Origin: Caulobacter sp031457805
GTDB lineage: Bacteria; Pseudomonadota; Alphaproteobacteria; Caulobacterales; Caulobacteraceae
Assembly: GCF_031457805.1 (NCBI RefSeq)
Contig: NZ_JAVDXI010000003.1
Location: forward strand, 62,001-126,000
Length of the DNA stretch: 64,000 bases
Reading direction: 5' to 3'
Shown: positions 47,035 through 54,360 of the stretch, piece after piece
Layout: each line of letters opens with the position of its first letter
Numbering within the stretch: position 1 is the first letter of the stretch
The notes under the pieces: generated by a model
The model's database searches: none
The model's input: the letters and a program-made list of their open reading frames with translations, nothing else
What the model was told of the DNA's origin: nothing
Program-made: the position numbers and the translations under genes

Positions 47035-48222
47035 CTAGAACTCCACCCCCAAGCGGACGATGAAGACTAGGGCGTCCCTCAAGGTGCGGTCAGCCCCGGG
47101 GTTCCGCACATACTGCAGGTCCGGCTGGATGGTCGCCGGCCCGATCCGGTCAAAATAGGTGATCTCGATCGCGCTCTCGGCGCGCTCAAGCGGCTGCCCA
47201 GCATCCCGGGCATTGTCTCGGTGCTTGCTGGACAGGAACGCCTGATTGAGGCCAAGCGAGAATGCGCTGTCAGGCCGCGCCGCGAAAACCCGCTCGACAA
47301 GCACCCCCGCCTGCCATCCGGCCTTGAAGGCCGTCGTGTCGCCATCGGAGACGCCGAGACGCGCGAAGGCTGCGATCTTGCGAACCGAGTCCTCCTGGCC
47401 CTTCAGCGTGCGTTCCAGGAGCACGTAGGCTCCCTTCGCCGTAGCCCGCCCTGGATCGCCCGAGGGGCTCAAGGTCCTCAGGTCGTCCTGCTGGTCGCTG
47501 TAACGCCAAGTTCCGACGGCGACCTTGCCACGTCCCTGCCAGCCCGCCTCGGCGATCGCCAGGACCCCATGCTCGAACGAGGTGCTCACGCCGCCAGGAT
47601 CGCCCAGCACGCCCGCATTGGCGTTCAGGACAGCAGCCTGAGCGTAAAGGTGCTCGTTAGGCGTCCAGCGGAAACGCACAGCCAGGGCGGTGGAGGGGAA
47701 GATCGACGGCCCGTTCGGCCCTGTCGCGGCCAGTTCGGTGCCGATGCCGAAGGCCGGGGCCAGAAGCAAGCCGGCGCTTTCGTTGGCGTAAAACTCGCTG
47801 TTGAGATCGTAGAGGCCAGCGCGGACCGAGCCCTGGTCGCCGAATCCCTGCTCCACCCAGGCCTCGAACAGACGCAGGCGGTGGCGAGAGACCTCGATAT
47901 TGTCCACGCCCTGCAGGCTGCCGACGTCGTCGTTCGGCGTTGCGCCGCTGTTGTTCAGCAACTGGAAATGGGCGGTCGCGCCCTTCCAGCCGATGGCCCG
48001 GTCCAGATCGACGTCGGCAAAGACCTGCAGATTGTCCAGAACGCGGCCGCGCTTGGCGAGCCCGCCGCTGAGCGTCGCTGCGACATCAGCCTTTTAGGCG
48101 AGGCTGAGCTGAATCGCCGGATCGCCTTCAGCCGCGGCCGCGCTGGTCGCCAGGACGGCGCTGGCTAAACAGAAGCAAGTCGCCAGTTCGCTCAAGCCGC
48201 GTTTCGTCTTGGCTTGGCGCAT
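47035..48222 (-). pseudogene. OprB-family carbohydrate-selective porin, interrupted by one in-frame stop
   Basis: Reading leftward from the ATG at 48222, the frame encodes a signal peptide (TCFCLASAVLATSAAAA). It runs to Ala42 and meets TAA at 48096-48094. It then continues in the same frame to the natural TAG at 47035 as a typical OprB beta-barrel: ADVAATLSGGL, FEAWVEQGFGDQGSVRAGLYDLNSEFY, and C-terminal YVRNPGADR..FIVRLGVEF ending in the aromatic residue used for outer-membrane insertion. Family members usually have Tyr (TAC/TAT) at the stop position. No frameshift is seen, so this is a nonsense mutation or a base-call error. Without the stop it would be 395 residues. Confidence 0.8.
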
Positions 48223-48399
48223 TCACGCCCCCCCGGCGATTGATCGAACCCGACCGATCTTGCGGGCGAGTCGGCGCCGTCCGGTAAACCTGGGCTGTGG
48301 CGCGTCGTCGCAGGGTTAGCGCGACGATAGGCAAGAAAATGCGAGACCGACCCCGCACCGGGGCCTGATAGGACATTCAAACTAATCTTGGGAGGTCCT

Positions 48400-48422
48400 T
48401 GGTGGAGCCGAGGGGTTTCGAA
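48400..48422 (-). other. Candidate attL: 3'-terminal tRNA fragment
   Basis: On the minus strand this 23-bp stretch ends CCCCTCGGCTCCACCA and begins TTCGAAA. It therefore has T-loop, T-stem 3' arm, acceptor strand CGGCTCC, discriminator A and CCA of a tRNA. The expected 5' partner of the T-stem (AGGGG) is absent and no D-arm or anticodon arm follows, so only the tRNA 3' end is here. This is the usual scar of a tRNA-targeting integrase; the intact gene should lie at the other prophage end, outside the window. Confidence 0.65.
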
Positions 48423-48578
48423 GGGCCTTCTCACCGCGTCGCTGGCTATTGCAAAAAGCCCAGATCTAGAAAGGAGTTACGGCCTGCGATGTCTCTCGGC
48501 GTCGCAGGCCGTCGCCCAAAACCGCTGCTCGTTTTTAGGGTAATTTTGAGGGTGAGACGGCTCAGCACAACAGCGGAT

Positions 48579-48593
48579 GTTCTGCTAAGGTTC
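48579..48593 (+). promoter_or_regulatory. LexA (SOS) box upstream of the integrase gene
   Basis: GTTC at 48579-48582, seven bases, GTTC at 48590-48593: an exact match to the alphaproteobacterial LexA operator GTTCN7GTTC. It ends 4 bp before the integrase ATG and overlaps the ribosome-site AAGG. LexA bound here would block transcription or initiation of the integrase. Confidence 0.75.
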
Positions 48594-48597
48594 TCCT

Positions 48598-49800
48598 ATG
48601 GCTCGTCTCATCAATCGCCTCACCGATCGCACTGTCCGCGCTTTGAAGGAGCCCGGCCTCTACCCGGATGGCGCGGGCCTGTACCTTGAGGTGACCAAGG
48701 GCGGCTCGAAGCAGTGGGCCTATATCTTCCAGTGGCGCAAGAAGCGGACGCAGATGGGCCTTGGCGGCTTGCTGGCGGTCAGTCTTGCCCAGGCGCGCGA
48801 AGCGGCTGCTGACGCGCGTAAGCTGGTCCAGCAGGGCTTTAACCCGATCGAAGCGCGCAAGGCCGAAGCCATGGCGGTCAAGACCTTCGGCGATATGGCT
48901 GACGCGGTTCTGGAGACGAAGAGGCCGAGCTGGAAGAACGAGAAGCACCGTGAGCAGTGGGAGACCTCGCTGAAGGTCCACGCCGCGCCGATCCGGCCGA
49001 AGGCTCTGGCCGACATCACGACGGACGACGTGCTCGACATCCTGAAGCCGATCTGGACCAGGATCCCCGAGACGGCGGCGCGGACCCGAGGGCGGATTGA
49101 GATCGTCTTGGACGCAGCCAAGGCCAAGGGACTGCGCGCTGGCGAGAACCCGGCACGATGGAAAGGGCACCTGGAGCATCTGCTTCCAAAGCGGAAGAAG
49201 CTCTATCGCGGTCACCATGCAGCCTTGGGCCTGGCCGAGCTGGGGGCGTTCATGGTCGCGCTGAGAGAGCGCCAGGCTATGGCCGCCCGCGCACTCGAGT
49301 TCACGATCCTGACGGCGGCGCGCACCGGGGAGGTGCTGGGCGCGACCTGGGCGGAGTTCGATCTCTACCGCGCGGTGTGGACGGTGCCGGCCGAGCGCAT
49401 GAAGCTGCGCGTGGAACACCGCGTGCCGCTGAGTACGCCTGCCCTGGCGCTGCTGACCGAACTGGCAAGGGCCAGCAACGCAAAGCCCAACGAGCTGGTG
49501 TTCCCCAGCCCGATCACCGGGGACAAGATGTCAAATATGGCCATGCTGATGCTGCTGCGCCGGATGACACGGCCAGAGCTTACCGTGCATGGCTTCCGAT
49601 CGACTTTCCGGGATTGGGCGGGGGAGCTGACGAATTTCCCTCGCGAGGTGGCGGAGGCCGCGTTGGCCCACACTGTCGGCACCGACGTGGAGAAGGCCTA
49701 TCGGCGCGGGGACGCCCTGCTGAAACGGCGCAAGATGATGGAAGCCTGGGCGACGTTCTGTGGTCGCACGGGGGTTTTGGTCGAGTTTCGACGAGCCTAG
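48598..49800 (+). CDS. Tyrosine-family phage integrase (DUF4102 arm-binding type)
   Basis: A 400-residue integrase. The N-terminal arm-binding DUF4102 domain (TDRTVRALKEPGLYPDGAGLYLEVTKGGSKQWAYIFQW) is followed by a core-binding SAM-like domain (about 95-190). The catalytic domain has the first arginine in TAARTGEVLG, HGFRSTFRDW (HxxR), AHTVG, and tyrosine in VEKAYRRGD (near 371). This class integrates at tRNA 3' ends, in line with the tRNA fragment 176 bp upstream. Convergent with the next gene, 6 bp between stops. Confidence 0.95.
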   Translation: MARLINRLTDRTVRALKEPGLYPDGAGLYLEVTKGGSKQWAYIFQWRKKRTQMGLGGLLAVSLAQAREAAADARKLVQQGFNPIEARKAEAMAVKTFGDMADAVLETKRPSWKNEKHREQWETSLKVHAAPIRPKALADITTDDVLDILKPIWTRIPETAARTRGRIEIVLDAAKAKGLRAGENPARWKGHLEHLLPKRKKLYRGHHAALGLAELGAFMVALRERQAMAARALEFTILTAARTGEVLGATWAEFDLYRAVWTVPAERMKLRVEHRVPLSTPALALLTELARASNAKPNELVFPSPITGDKMSNMAMLMLLRRMTRPELTVHGFRSTFRDWAGELTNFPREVAEAALAHTVGTDVEKAYRRGDALLKRRKMMEAWATFCGRTGVLVEFRRA

Positions 49801-49806
49801 CTGGCT

Positions 49807-50679
49807 TCACTCGTCATCAAGATCGATCACTTGATGCAGCTCGGTGACGCGATAGGCGATCATCTTGCCGCTCCGGATCTCGGCGCTCACGTCGACCACG
49901 AAGCCTTTCTTGAAGACGTTGTCCTCCGCTTCTGTGATCTCGTGCTTGATCTGCTGCTCAGCGAGTTCTGAGGCGTAGATCAACGGCAAGCTCTTTGGCG
50001 ACAGGGTCTCGATCTTGACCAGCTCACCAGATCGCTTGCCGATCGCCTGGCTGCGGACATCTGATCGCGTGAAGACCATCAGGACGCGGGCGTGATTGGC
50101 GCCGCTCTTGTGGTCCACCAGCACCTTCTGCTCTTCGACCCGTTCGCGGATTTCCCTTGCCTGGGAGGTATCGAACTTGAACGCAGCCTTGGCCTTGTAG
50201 GCCCCGTTCTCGATCTCGAACGCGGCGATCTCAAGGGTGGACTCAGGCGTCGCCGCTACGGCCGCCACCTGATCATAGAAATCTTTCAACTCGCCCTTAC
50301 CCGCGCCCTCTACTCGACCGCCGGGCTTCAAGAGCGCGGAGAGCCGTCCGCCATAATGCTCGACGAATTCAGCGACCGTATTGGCGCCGTCGAGAACCTT
50401 GACGATGGTATCGGCTCCCCCGGCAGTGGCGAGGAACGGGATCAGATCCGCGATGATCGATCCGGCGCGTACCTCCTTCACGAAGAGAGTTGCCTCGCCG
50501 GGTCGATCGGGGCGCTCCGTTTTGATGAAGCGCTCGTACTCCGCCGCTACGGAAGTAAAGGTCGACACGAAATCGGTCAGCTCGATTGGCTCTTTCACGT
50601 CGAGCCGCAAGCGGATGAATGGTTGACCGTGCTCCATGGCGGCACCGTAGGAGCGCAATTTCGAGTTGTCACTAGACAT
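49807..50679 (-). CDS. Phage protein of unknown function, 290 residues
   Basis: No named family recognised. No membrane segment or signal peptide. The N-terminal half has PFIRLRLDVKEPIELTDFVSTFTSVAAEYERF and the alternating hydrophobic core LFVKEVRAGSIIADLIPFLA. The C-terminal half is charged, with MVFTRSDVRSQAIGKRSGELVKIETLSPKSLPL and the acidic end HQVIDLDDE. The ATG at 50679 has GGAG 7 bp upstream; a GTG two codons earlier is possible. It is 34 bp behind the excisionase-like gene, so it may be the last gene of the leftward operon. It is a candidate accessory (immunity or defence) gene by position only. Confidence 0.6.
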   Translation of the reverse strand: MSSDNSKLRSYGAAMEHGQPFIRLRLDVKEPIELTDFVSTFTSVAAEYERFIKTERPDRPGEATLFVKEVRAGSIIADLIPFLATAGGADTIVKVLDGANTVAEFVEHYGGRLSALLKPGGRVEGAGKGELKDFYDQVAAVAATPESTLEIAAFEIENGAYKAKAAFKFDTSQAREIRERVEEQKVLVDHKSGANHARVLMVFTRSDVRSQAIGKRSGELVKIETLSPKSLPLIYASELAEQQIKHEITEAEDNVFKKGFVVDVSAEIRSGKMIAYRVTELHQVIDLDDE

Positions 50680-50713
50680 GGCCACGCTCCAGGCCGGGCA
50701 TTCTGGAGGGTGC

Positions 50714-50926
50714 CTACGTCAACTTTGGACGCGGTTGAGCGCTCGCTTCTTCCAGGCGATGGAGGAGCCCCTCAAGCACCTCCCGACGGATCAACGTGCG
50801 CGAGCCAACCTTCAACGTCGTCAACTCCCCGCGTTCGATCAGTCGATAGAGAGTGGCCTTGCTGAGGCCGGTGGCTTCGGCTGCCTCGTCCATGCGGTAC
50901 GACAGCTTATCGGACGCCGCGATCAT
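50714..50926 (-). CDS. Excisionase/AlpA-like helix-turn-helix protein
   Basis: A 70-residue winged-helix DNA-binding protein of the MerR-like excisionase type (HTH_17). It has YRMDEAAEATGLSKATLYRLIERGELTTLKVGSRTLIRREVLEGLLHRLEE, with the recognition helix SKATLYRLI and the wing KVGSRTLI. Its small size and place near the integrase at the end of the early operon suggest the phage recombination directionality factor (Xis). It overlaps the upstream gene by 20 bp. Confidence 0.8.
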   Translation of the reverse strand: MIAASDKLSYRMDEAAEATGLSKATLYRLIERGELTTLKVGSRTLIRREVLEGLLHRLEEASAQPRPKLT

Positions 50927-51290
50927 CGCAGGGCTCCTTTGGGAGGTCGGGGAGTTCCGCCACGTACATCCAGTGCGTCGCGGGAAACTGCAGGTGGGTC
51001 GGCGCGCCGGGCGTCATCGCGATCTTCAGCGCGCCCGGAGCCCAGAACATGCGGCGGCCATCGGCGGTAGCGACGAGGATCGGCTCATCGCGGTCTGGCC
51101 AATCGGCGATCGGCTTCCAGACGCTGGGCGTGCCGCGTCCCTCGGCGGCGAGCCGCACGACCACCCAGGCTTCGGCGAGCTTGAAGGGCGGGCGCGGGAG
51201 TTCGCGATGCGGGTTGAGGGCGAGCAGATCCTCGCAGTCCTCAAGCCAACGCCAGACGTGGCCCAAAGCCTCGGACAGGGACAAGGACAT
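50907..51290 (-). CDS. DUF551-like phage protein
   Basis: A 127-residue protein. The middle and end resemble DUF551 of phage early regions: WKPIADWPDRDEPILVATADGRRMFWAPG and the closing THWMYVAELPDLP. Start taken at the ATG at 51290, 10 bp after the ParB-like stop; its ribosome site is weak, which suggests coupled translation. Function unknown. Confidence 0.65.
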   Translation of the reverse strand: MSLSLSEALGHVWRWLEDCEDLLALNPHRELPRPPFKLAEAWVVVRLAAEGRGTPSVWKPIADWPDRDEPILVATADGRRMFWAPGALKIAMTPGAPTHLQFPATHWMYVAELPDLPKEPCDDRGVR

Positions 51291-51300
51291 CAAGCCGGAC

Positions 51301-53217
51301 TTAGAAGTCACCGTCGACCTCCTCGTCCTCGTCCCCTCCGTTGACGGCAGAGCCGTCGGGCGCATCGTCGACAACCTCCTTGGCGCCCGCCTTGGTCCAG
51401 CTGTGGTTCGGCGCGGCGTAGGTGAGGTCGTGACGCTCCAAGTAGGCTTCCAGGGCGTCGCGGGCGATGCCCAAGGCGGTCTCAGGGTCCATGTCGTCGA
51501 ACCCAAGTGCGATGTAGTCCGCCATCGCCTTCTCGAAGTCGGCGCGCCTGAGAACATTCTCGGTCGGCTCTTCCGGCGGGGTGTTGAAGCCGGCGGCCGC
51601 GTTGACGGCCATCACCATCACCCACATGCGGGCGGTGGAGCGCTCGTTACCCGACCGGCCGGTCACCACGTCGGCGCCATTGGCGTCGATCACAGTGCCA
51701 TCCGTGCGAACCCGCCACGGGAGGGGAGCCTCGGCGATCTCCAAGGTCGCGCTGATACGTCGGTCAATGTTGGCGAACCCGGTTCGCTTGGAAAGGTCGA
51801 CCTCCAGTTCGCGGGCGAGCGTGTAGGCCTGCCTGCCGGCGCGTCGCGCCTTGGTCTTGGCCTCGGCATCCGCCTCGGCTTTGGCCGCTTTGTCGGCCTC
51901 CCCCTGGGCACGCTGAGCGACGATCGCGGCGCCCTCTGCGCTGAGCTCAAAGGGACCGTTCAGCCACGGCGTCGCGTATCCATCGGCGTCACCAGGGTCG
52001 TAGGCGTTGGCGGCGGCTGCAGCGTCATGCAGCTCAGTGCGGATAGCCCGAGCAACGACGCGGAGATGACCGGCGGTCCCGACTTCCGGCGGCGCATGGT
52101 CGGCGTACGCCTTGTCCAGCCAGTTCCGAGCCTGGAAGTAGACCGTGACCTTCCAGCGACCATCCTGATAGCCGGGGCCGCTGACATAAACCCAGCCGCG
52201 CTCCTGCAGGGCCGCAAGAGCCTCCCCGAACGGGCCGTCCGAATGTTCGGCGGCGATTTCCGTCGAGTAATAGCTCGATTGGCTGTTGGCGTTCGCGCAA
52301 GCGACGAGAAGCTCGGCCACGATCATGCGCTCAACGAGCGTCAGGTCCTCGGGCTTGGGCTCGGGCGGCGCCTTCGGCTTCTGGAGCTTCTTCTTGGCTT
52401 CCCGGACGGTCAGGTGGTCCTCGTCGTCCTCAGGCAGGGACATGCGGGCCTGATCGGCGGCGGAGAGCTGCAGCAGCTGGAGCCGCAGCTGGACGTTCCG
52501 GCGCGAGCAGTCCGCCTCGTCGGCGACCTGATCCGTCGACCAGCCTTCAGTCTCGATCAGGCTCTGGAAGAACCGAGCCTCCTCGATCGGCGTCATGTTC
52601 CGCCGCTTGCGGTTCTCGGCGAAGGCGCGCAGCCGGTGGCCCAGGTCATCGGTCTCGATGATCAGGGCGTTGAGCGGCTTGTCCTCTGGCCAGTCGCCAT
52701 CGGCGATGGCGGCGCCGATCGCGCGCCAGCGGCACTCGCCGGCCACGATGCGGTAGAGCGGCAGCGGCTTGCCGGCCGGGCCGATGACGTTGAACTGGCC
52801 GTCGAGCTGGTCATCCAGGCGGACAACCAGGTTCTGCAAAAGTCCCTTCTGCAGGATGTCCTGGCGCAGCTCGTCGATGTGGAGGTGGAAGGCCTCGCTA
52901 TCGAGATCCTTGCGAGGGTTCAGCGGGTCGGGGATCAGCTGCGCATGGCAGAGCCCCACGATGCCGTCGGCTGGCGCGGCGGCCAGGCCCTCGGCGATGT
53001 CGGCTGCGCGGATCACCGCCTGGGCGCCGATGGCGAGCGACAGGCCGTCGGCGTCCTTGCTCAGTACGCCCCCCTCGACCAATCGGCCGATGGTCTTATG
53101 CAGGTTGGACTTGTCCTTGCCCGTCAGGCGGGCGAGATCCGCGGTGGAAGTCGAACCGCCATGGGCGACAATCGCCCGCAGCACGTCAGCGTTCTGAAAC
53201 GCCAGCTGGATATCCAT
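51301..53217 (-). CDS. Orphan ParB-family DNA-binding protein of the prophage
   Basis: A 638-residue protein. An N-terminal winged-helix domain (VLRAIVAHGGSTSTADLARLTGKDKSNLHKTIGRLVEGGVL, about 9-49) is MarR/IclR-like. The ParB N-domain runs about 85-200 (LIPDPLNPRK, IDELRQDILQKGLLQNLVVR, VAGECRWRAI). ParB-type HTH follows (WSTDQVADEADCSRRNVQLRLQLLQL). A long C-terminal region has a coiled, Ala/Glu-rich stretch near 455-475 and an acidic end (DEDEEVDGDF). No ParA is encoded nearby. The ATG at 53217 is 2 bp past the stop of the preceding small gene, so it is coupled. Confidence 0.85.
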   Translation of the reverse strand: MDIQLAFQNADVLRAIVAHGGSTSTADLARLTGKDKSNLHKTIGRLVEGGVLSKDADGLSLAIGAQAVIRAADIAEGLAAAPADGIVGLCHAQLIPDPLNPRKDLDSEAFHLHIDELRQDILQKGLLQNLVVRLDDQLDGQFNVIGPAGKPLPLYRIVAGECRWRAIGAAIADGDWPEDKPLNALIIETDDLGHRLRAFAENRKRRNMTPIEEARFFQSLIETEGWSTDQVADEADCSRRNVQLRLQLLQLSAADQARMSLPEDDEDHLTVREAKKKLQKPKAPPEPKPEDLTLVERMIVAELLVACANANSQSSYYSTEIAAEHSDGPFGEALAALQERGWVYVSGPGYQDGRWKVTVYFQARNWLDKAYADHAPPEVGTAGHLRVVARAIRTELHDAAAAANAYDPGDADGYATPWLNGPFELSAEGAAIVAQRAQGEADKAAKAEADAEAKTKARRAGRQAYTLARELEVDLSKRTGFANIDRRISATLEIAEAPLPWRVRTDGTVIDANGADVVTGRSGNERSTARMWVMVMAVNAAAGFNTPPEEPTENVLRRADFEKAMADYIALGFDDMDPETALGIARDALEAYLERHDLTYAAPNHSWTKAGAKEVVDDAPDGSAVNGGDEDEEVDGDF

Positions 53218-53219
53218 GG

Positions 53220-53330
53220 TCAGCCCCAATGGATGTAGGCGGCCACAGCCGCGATGATGGAGAGGAAGACGACGGCGGCCACGAAGGCCTTGCCGTCGTC
53301 GGAGAGGATGCTGGGGCGGGGCCTACGCAT
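53220..53330 (-). CDS. 36-residue small membrane protein
   Basis: The frame encodes a basic start (MRRPRPSILSDDGK) and one hydrophobic helix (AFVAAVVFLSIIAAVAAYIHW), ending TGA at 53222-53220. It begins inside the 3' end of the preceding 34-residue gene (8-bp overlap) and its stop lies just before the ParB-like ATG (TGACCATG). The tight coupling on both sides and single clear membrane helix make it a credible gene despite its size. Confidence 0.65.
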   Translation of the reverse strand: MRRPRPSILSDDGKAFVAAVVFLSIIAAVAAYIHWG

Positions 53331-53427
53331 CGCATTGGGCCTTGAACCAGCTGAGCGCCAGCAGGGTCAGCGGCGTGAACACCGACCAACCGACCAGCAC
53401 CCCGGCCCAGAAGTCGGGGATCCGCAT
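53323..53427 (-). CDS. 34-residue small membrane protein
   Basis: Begins at the ATG overlapping the GapR-like stop as TGATG (53429-53425) and ends TAG at 53325-53323. It reads MRIPDFWAGVLVGWSVFTPL, then TLLALSWFKAQCDA, one hydrophobic helix of about 20 residues. The 1-bp overlap upstream and 8-bp overlap downstream place it firmly in the operon. No family recognised. Confidence 0.65.
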   Translation of the reverse strand: MRIPDFWAGVLVGWSVFTPLTLLALSWFKAQCDA

Positions 53428-53696
53428 CAGACTTCCCCGATGGCCGACATGTAGAGGTCGAGGATGGCGTCCTCTTCCTGGCGCTTGGCGCGGTCGATCT
53501 TCCGAAGGCGAACCACCTTCTTCATGACCTTGGTGTCGAAACCCGAGCCCTTCGCTTCGAGGTAGATCTCGCCGATCTCCTCGCTGATCTGGGCCTTGTC
53601 CTTCTCCAGGCGCTCGATGCGCTCGATCAGGCTCTTCAGTCGGCCCTGGGCCTGACCGTTCAGGACGTCTTCGCCCGTGTGCTTGTCGTCGGCCAT
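53427..53696 (-). CDS. GapR-like (DUF2312) nucleoid-associated protein encoded by the prophage
   Basis: An 89-residue DUF2312 protein. After a short tail (MADDKHTGEDVLNGQAQGRLKS) comes a long coiled-coil helix (IERIERLEKDKAQISEEIGEIYLEAKGSGFDTKVMKKVV). The basic DNA-contacting stretch RLRKIDRAKRQEEDAILDLYMSAIG follows. Length and layout match Caulobacter GapR, which clamps overtwisted DNA ahead of replication and transcription. This copy sits in the early operon, joined by TGATG overlaps to both neighbours. The start is ATG at 53696; an in-frame TTG one codon earlier is less likely. Confidence 0.88.
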   Translation of the reverse strand: MADDKHTGEDVLNGQAQGRLKSLIERIERLEKDKAQISEEIGEIYLEAKGSGFDTKVMKKVVRLRKIDRAKRQEEDAILDLYMSAIGEV

Positions 53697-54052
53697 CAAT
53701 GCAGCTCCCGCTTGCCGCCGCTGGCGGGCTGGGTCGGCGGATCGCCCGGCAGGACTTCCGCGTCGGGTTCGAGGAGGGCGAAGGCGGCTTGCACGCGGGC
53801 CAGGCGCTCGTCGCAGCAGTCACAGCGGCCCGGCTGATAGTCCTCGCCGCCGATGCTGTTGATGATGTCGCCGAGCAGCGTCTTGGCCGCGAGTTCGGCG
53901 CCGGCCGGGCTGGCGCCGTGGACGCTGTAGGCCGCGACGCCGTCGGGCTGCTCGTCGATGACGATGGCGACCATGGGCTTGCGGGTCTTGTCGGCCAGGG
54001 CGTGGGCGCCATCGCGCCAGCGGCTCAGCCAGGTCTTGGGAGCGCGGCCCAT
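53696..54052 (-). CDS. Phage early protein with Cys cluster, unknown function
   Basis: A 118-residue protein. A basic N-terminus (MGRAPKTWLSRWRDGAHALADKTRKP) is followed by a beta-like stretch VAIVIDEQPDGVAAYSVHG and a cysteine group GRCDCCDERLARVQAAFALLEP near 75-96 that could bind a metal. No family recognised. It overlaps neighbours by one base on each side (TGATG at 54054-54050 and 53698-53694). Confidence 0.65.
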   Translation of the reverse strand: MGRAPKTWLSRWRDGAHALADKTRKPMVAIVIDEQPDGVAAYSVHGASPAGAELAAKTLLGDIINSIGGEDYQPGRCDCCDERLARVQAAFALLEPDAEVLPGDPPTQPASGGKRELH

Positions 54053-54360
54053 CAGGCGGCCCTCCGCAGCGGCTTGCCGGCGGCGCGGATCGCGGCCTGC
54101 AGCTGGGGGCCGTCAGCGTGGGGAAGGACGACGGTGGCGATCCAGTCGGTCGGCCCGCCGGCCCGGTCGCCGACCTTGATGTTGAAGCCTTGGAAGGTCT
54201 CGGACGTGTCGTAGGCGCCGACGCACGGCGCCACCGACAGGGCCTGCTTGCCGCGTAGAGCCTGGATGCGCAGCGCGACGGCTTCCAGCGACGGGTGTTC
54301 CTCGACGCCGACGCCGAGGCCCCGGATCAGGGTGAACGGAGGGATGGCTTCGCGAGGCAT
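54052..54360 (-). CDS. Phage early protein, unknown function
   Basis: A 102-residue soluble protein (MPREAIPPFTLIRGLGVGVEE to AIRAAGKPLRRAA). No motif that I can name; PTDWIATVVLPHADGPQLQAAIR looks like a small alpha/beta fold. Linked by TGATG junctions to the genes before and after it. Confidence 0.6.
   Translation of the reverse strand: MPREAIPPFTLIRGLGVGVEEHPSLEAVALRIQALRGKQALSVAPCVGAYDTSETFQGFNIKVGDRAGGPTDWIATVVLPHADGPQLQAAIRAAGKPLRRAA

Larger units (their letters stand above)
48223..48597. other. Host-prophage junction region, non-coding
   Basis: These 375 bp hold no credible gene. In order: a plain 177-bp stretch after the porin, the candidate attL at 48400-48422, a 10-bp hairpin (48480-48489 with 48502-48511, 12-nt loop), GTTTTTAGGGTAATTTTGAG, and the SOS box before the integrase. 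Host DNA should end at the att site. Confidence 0.6.

Noticed and set aside
48400..48422. A complete tRNA gene at the prophage left end
   Set aside because: Only the 3' half folds; the T-stem 5' arm, anticodon arm and D-arm are missing upstream on that strand.
51301..53217. The chromosomal ParB partition gene
   Set aside because: It is about twice the usual ParB length, has no parA beside it and lies in a phage early operon.
53186..53389. A 67-residue minus-strand frame across the two micro protein genes
   Set aside because: Its start has no ribosome site, and it is rich in Pro/Ser/Ala as expected for a shadow; the coupled small membrane frames explain the region better.
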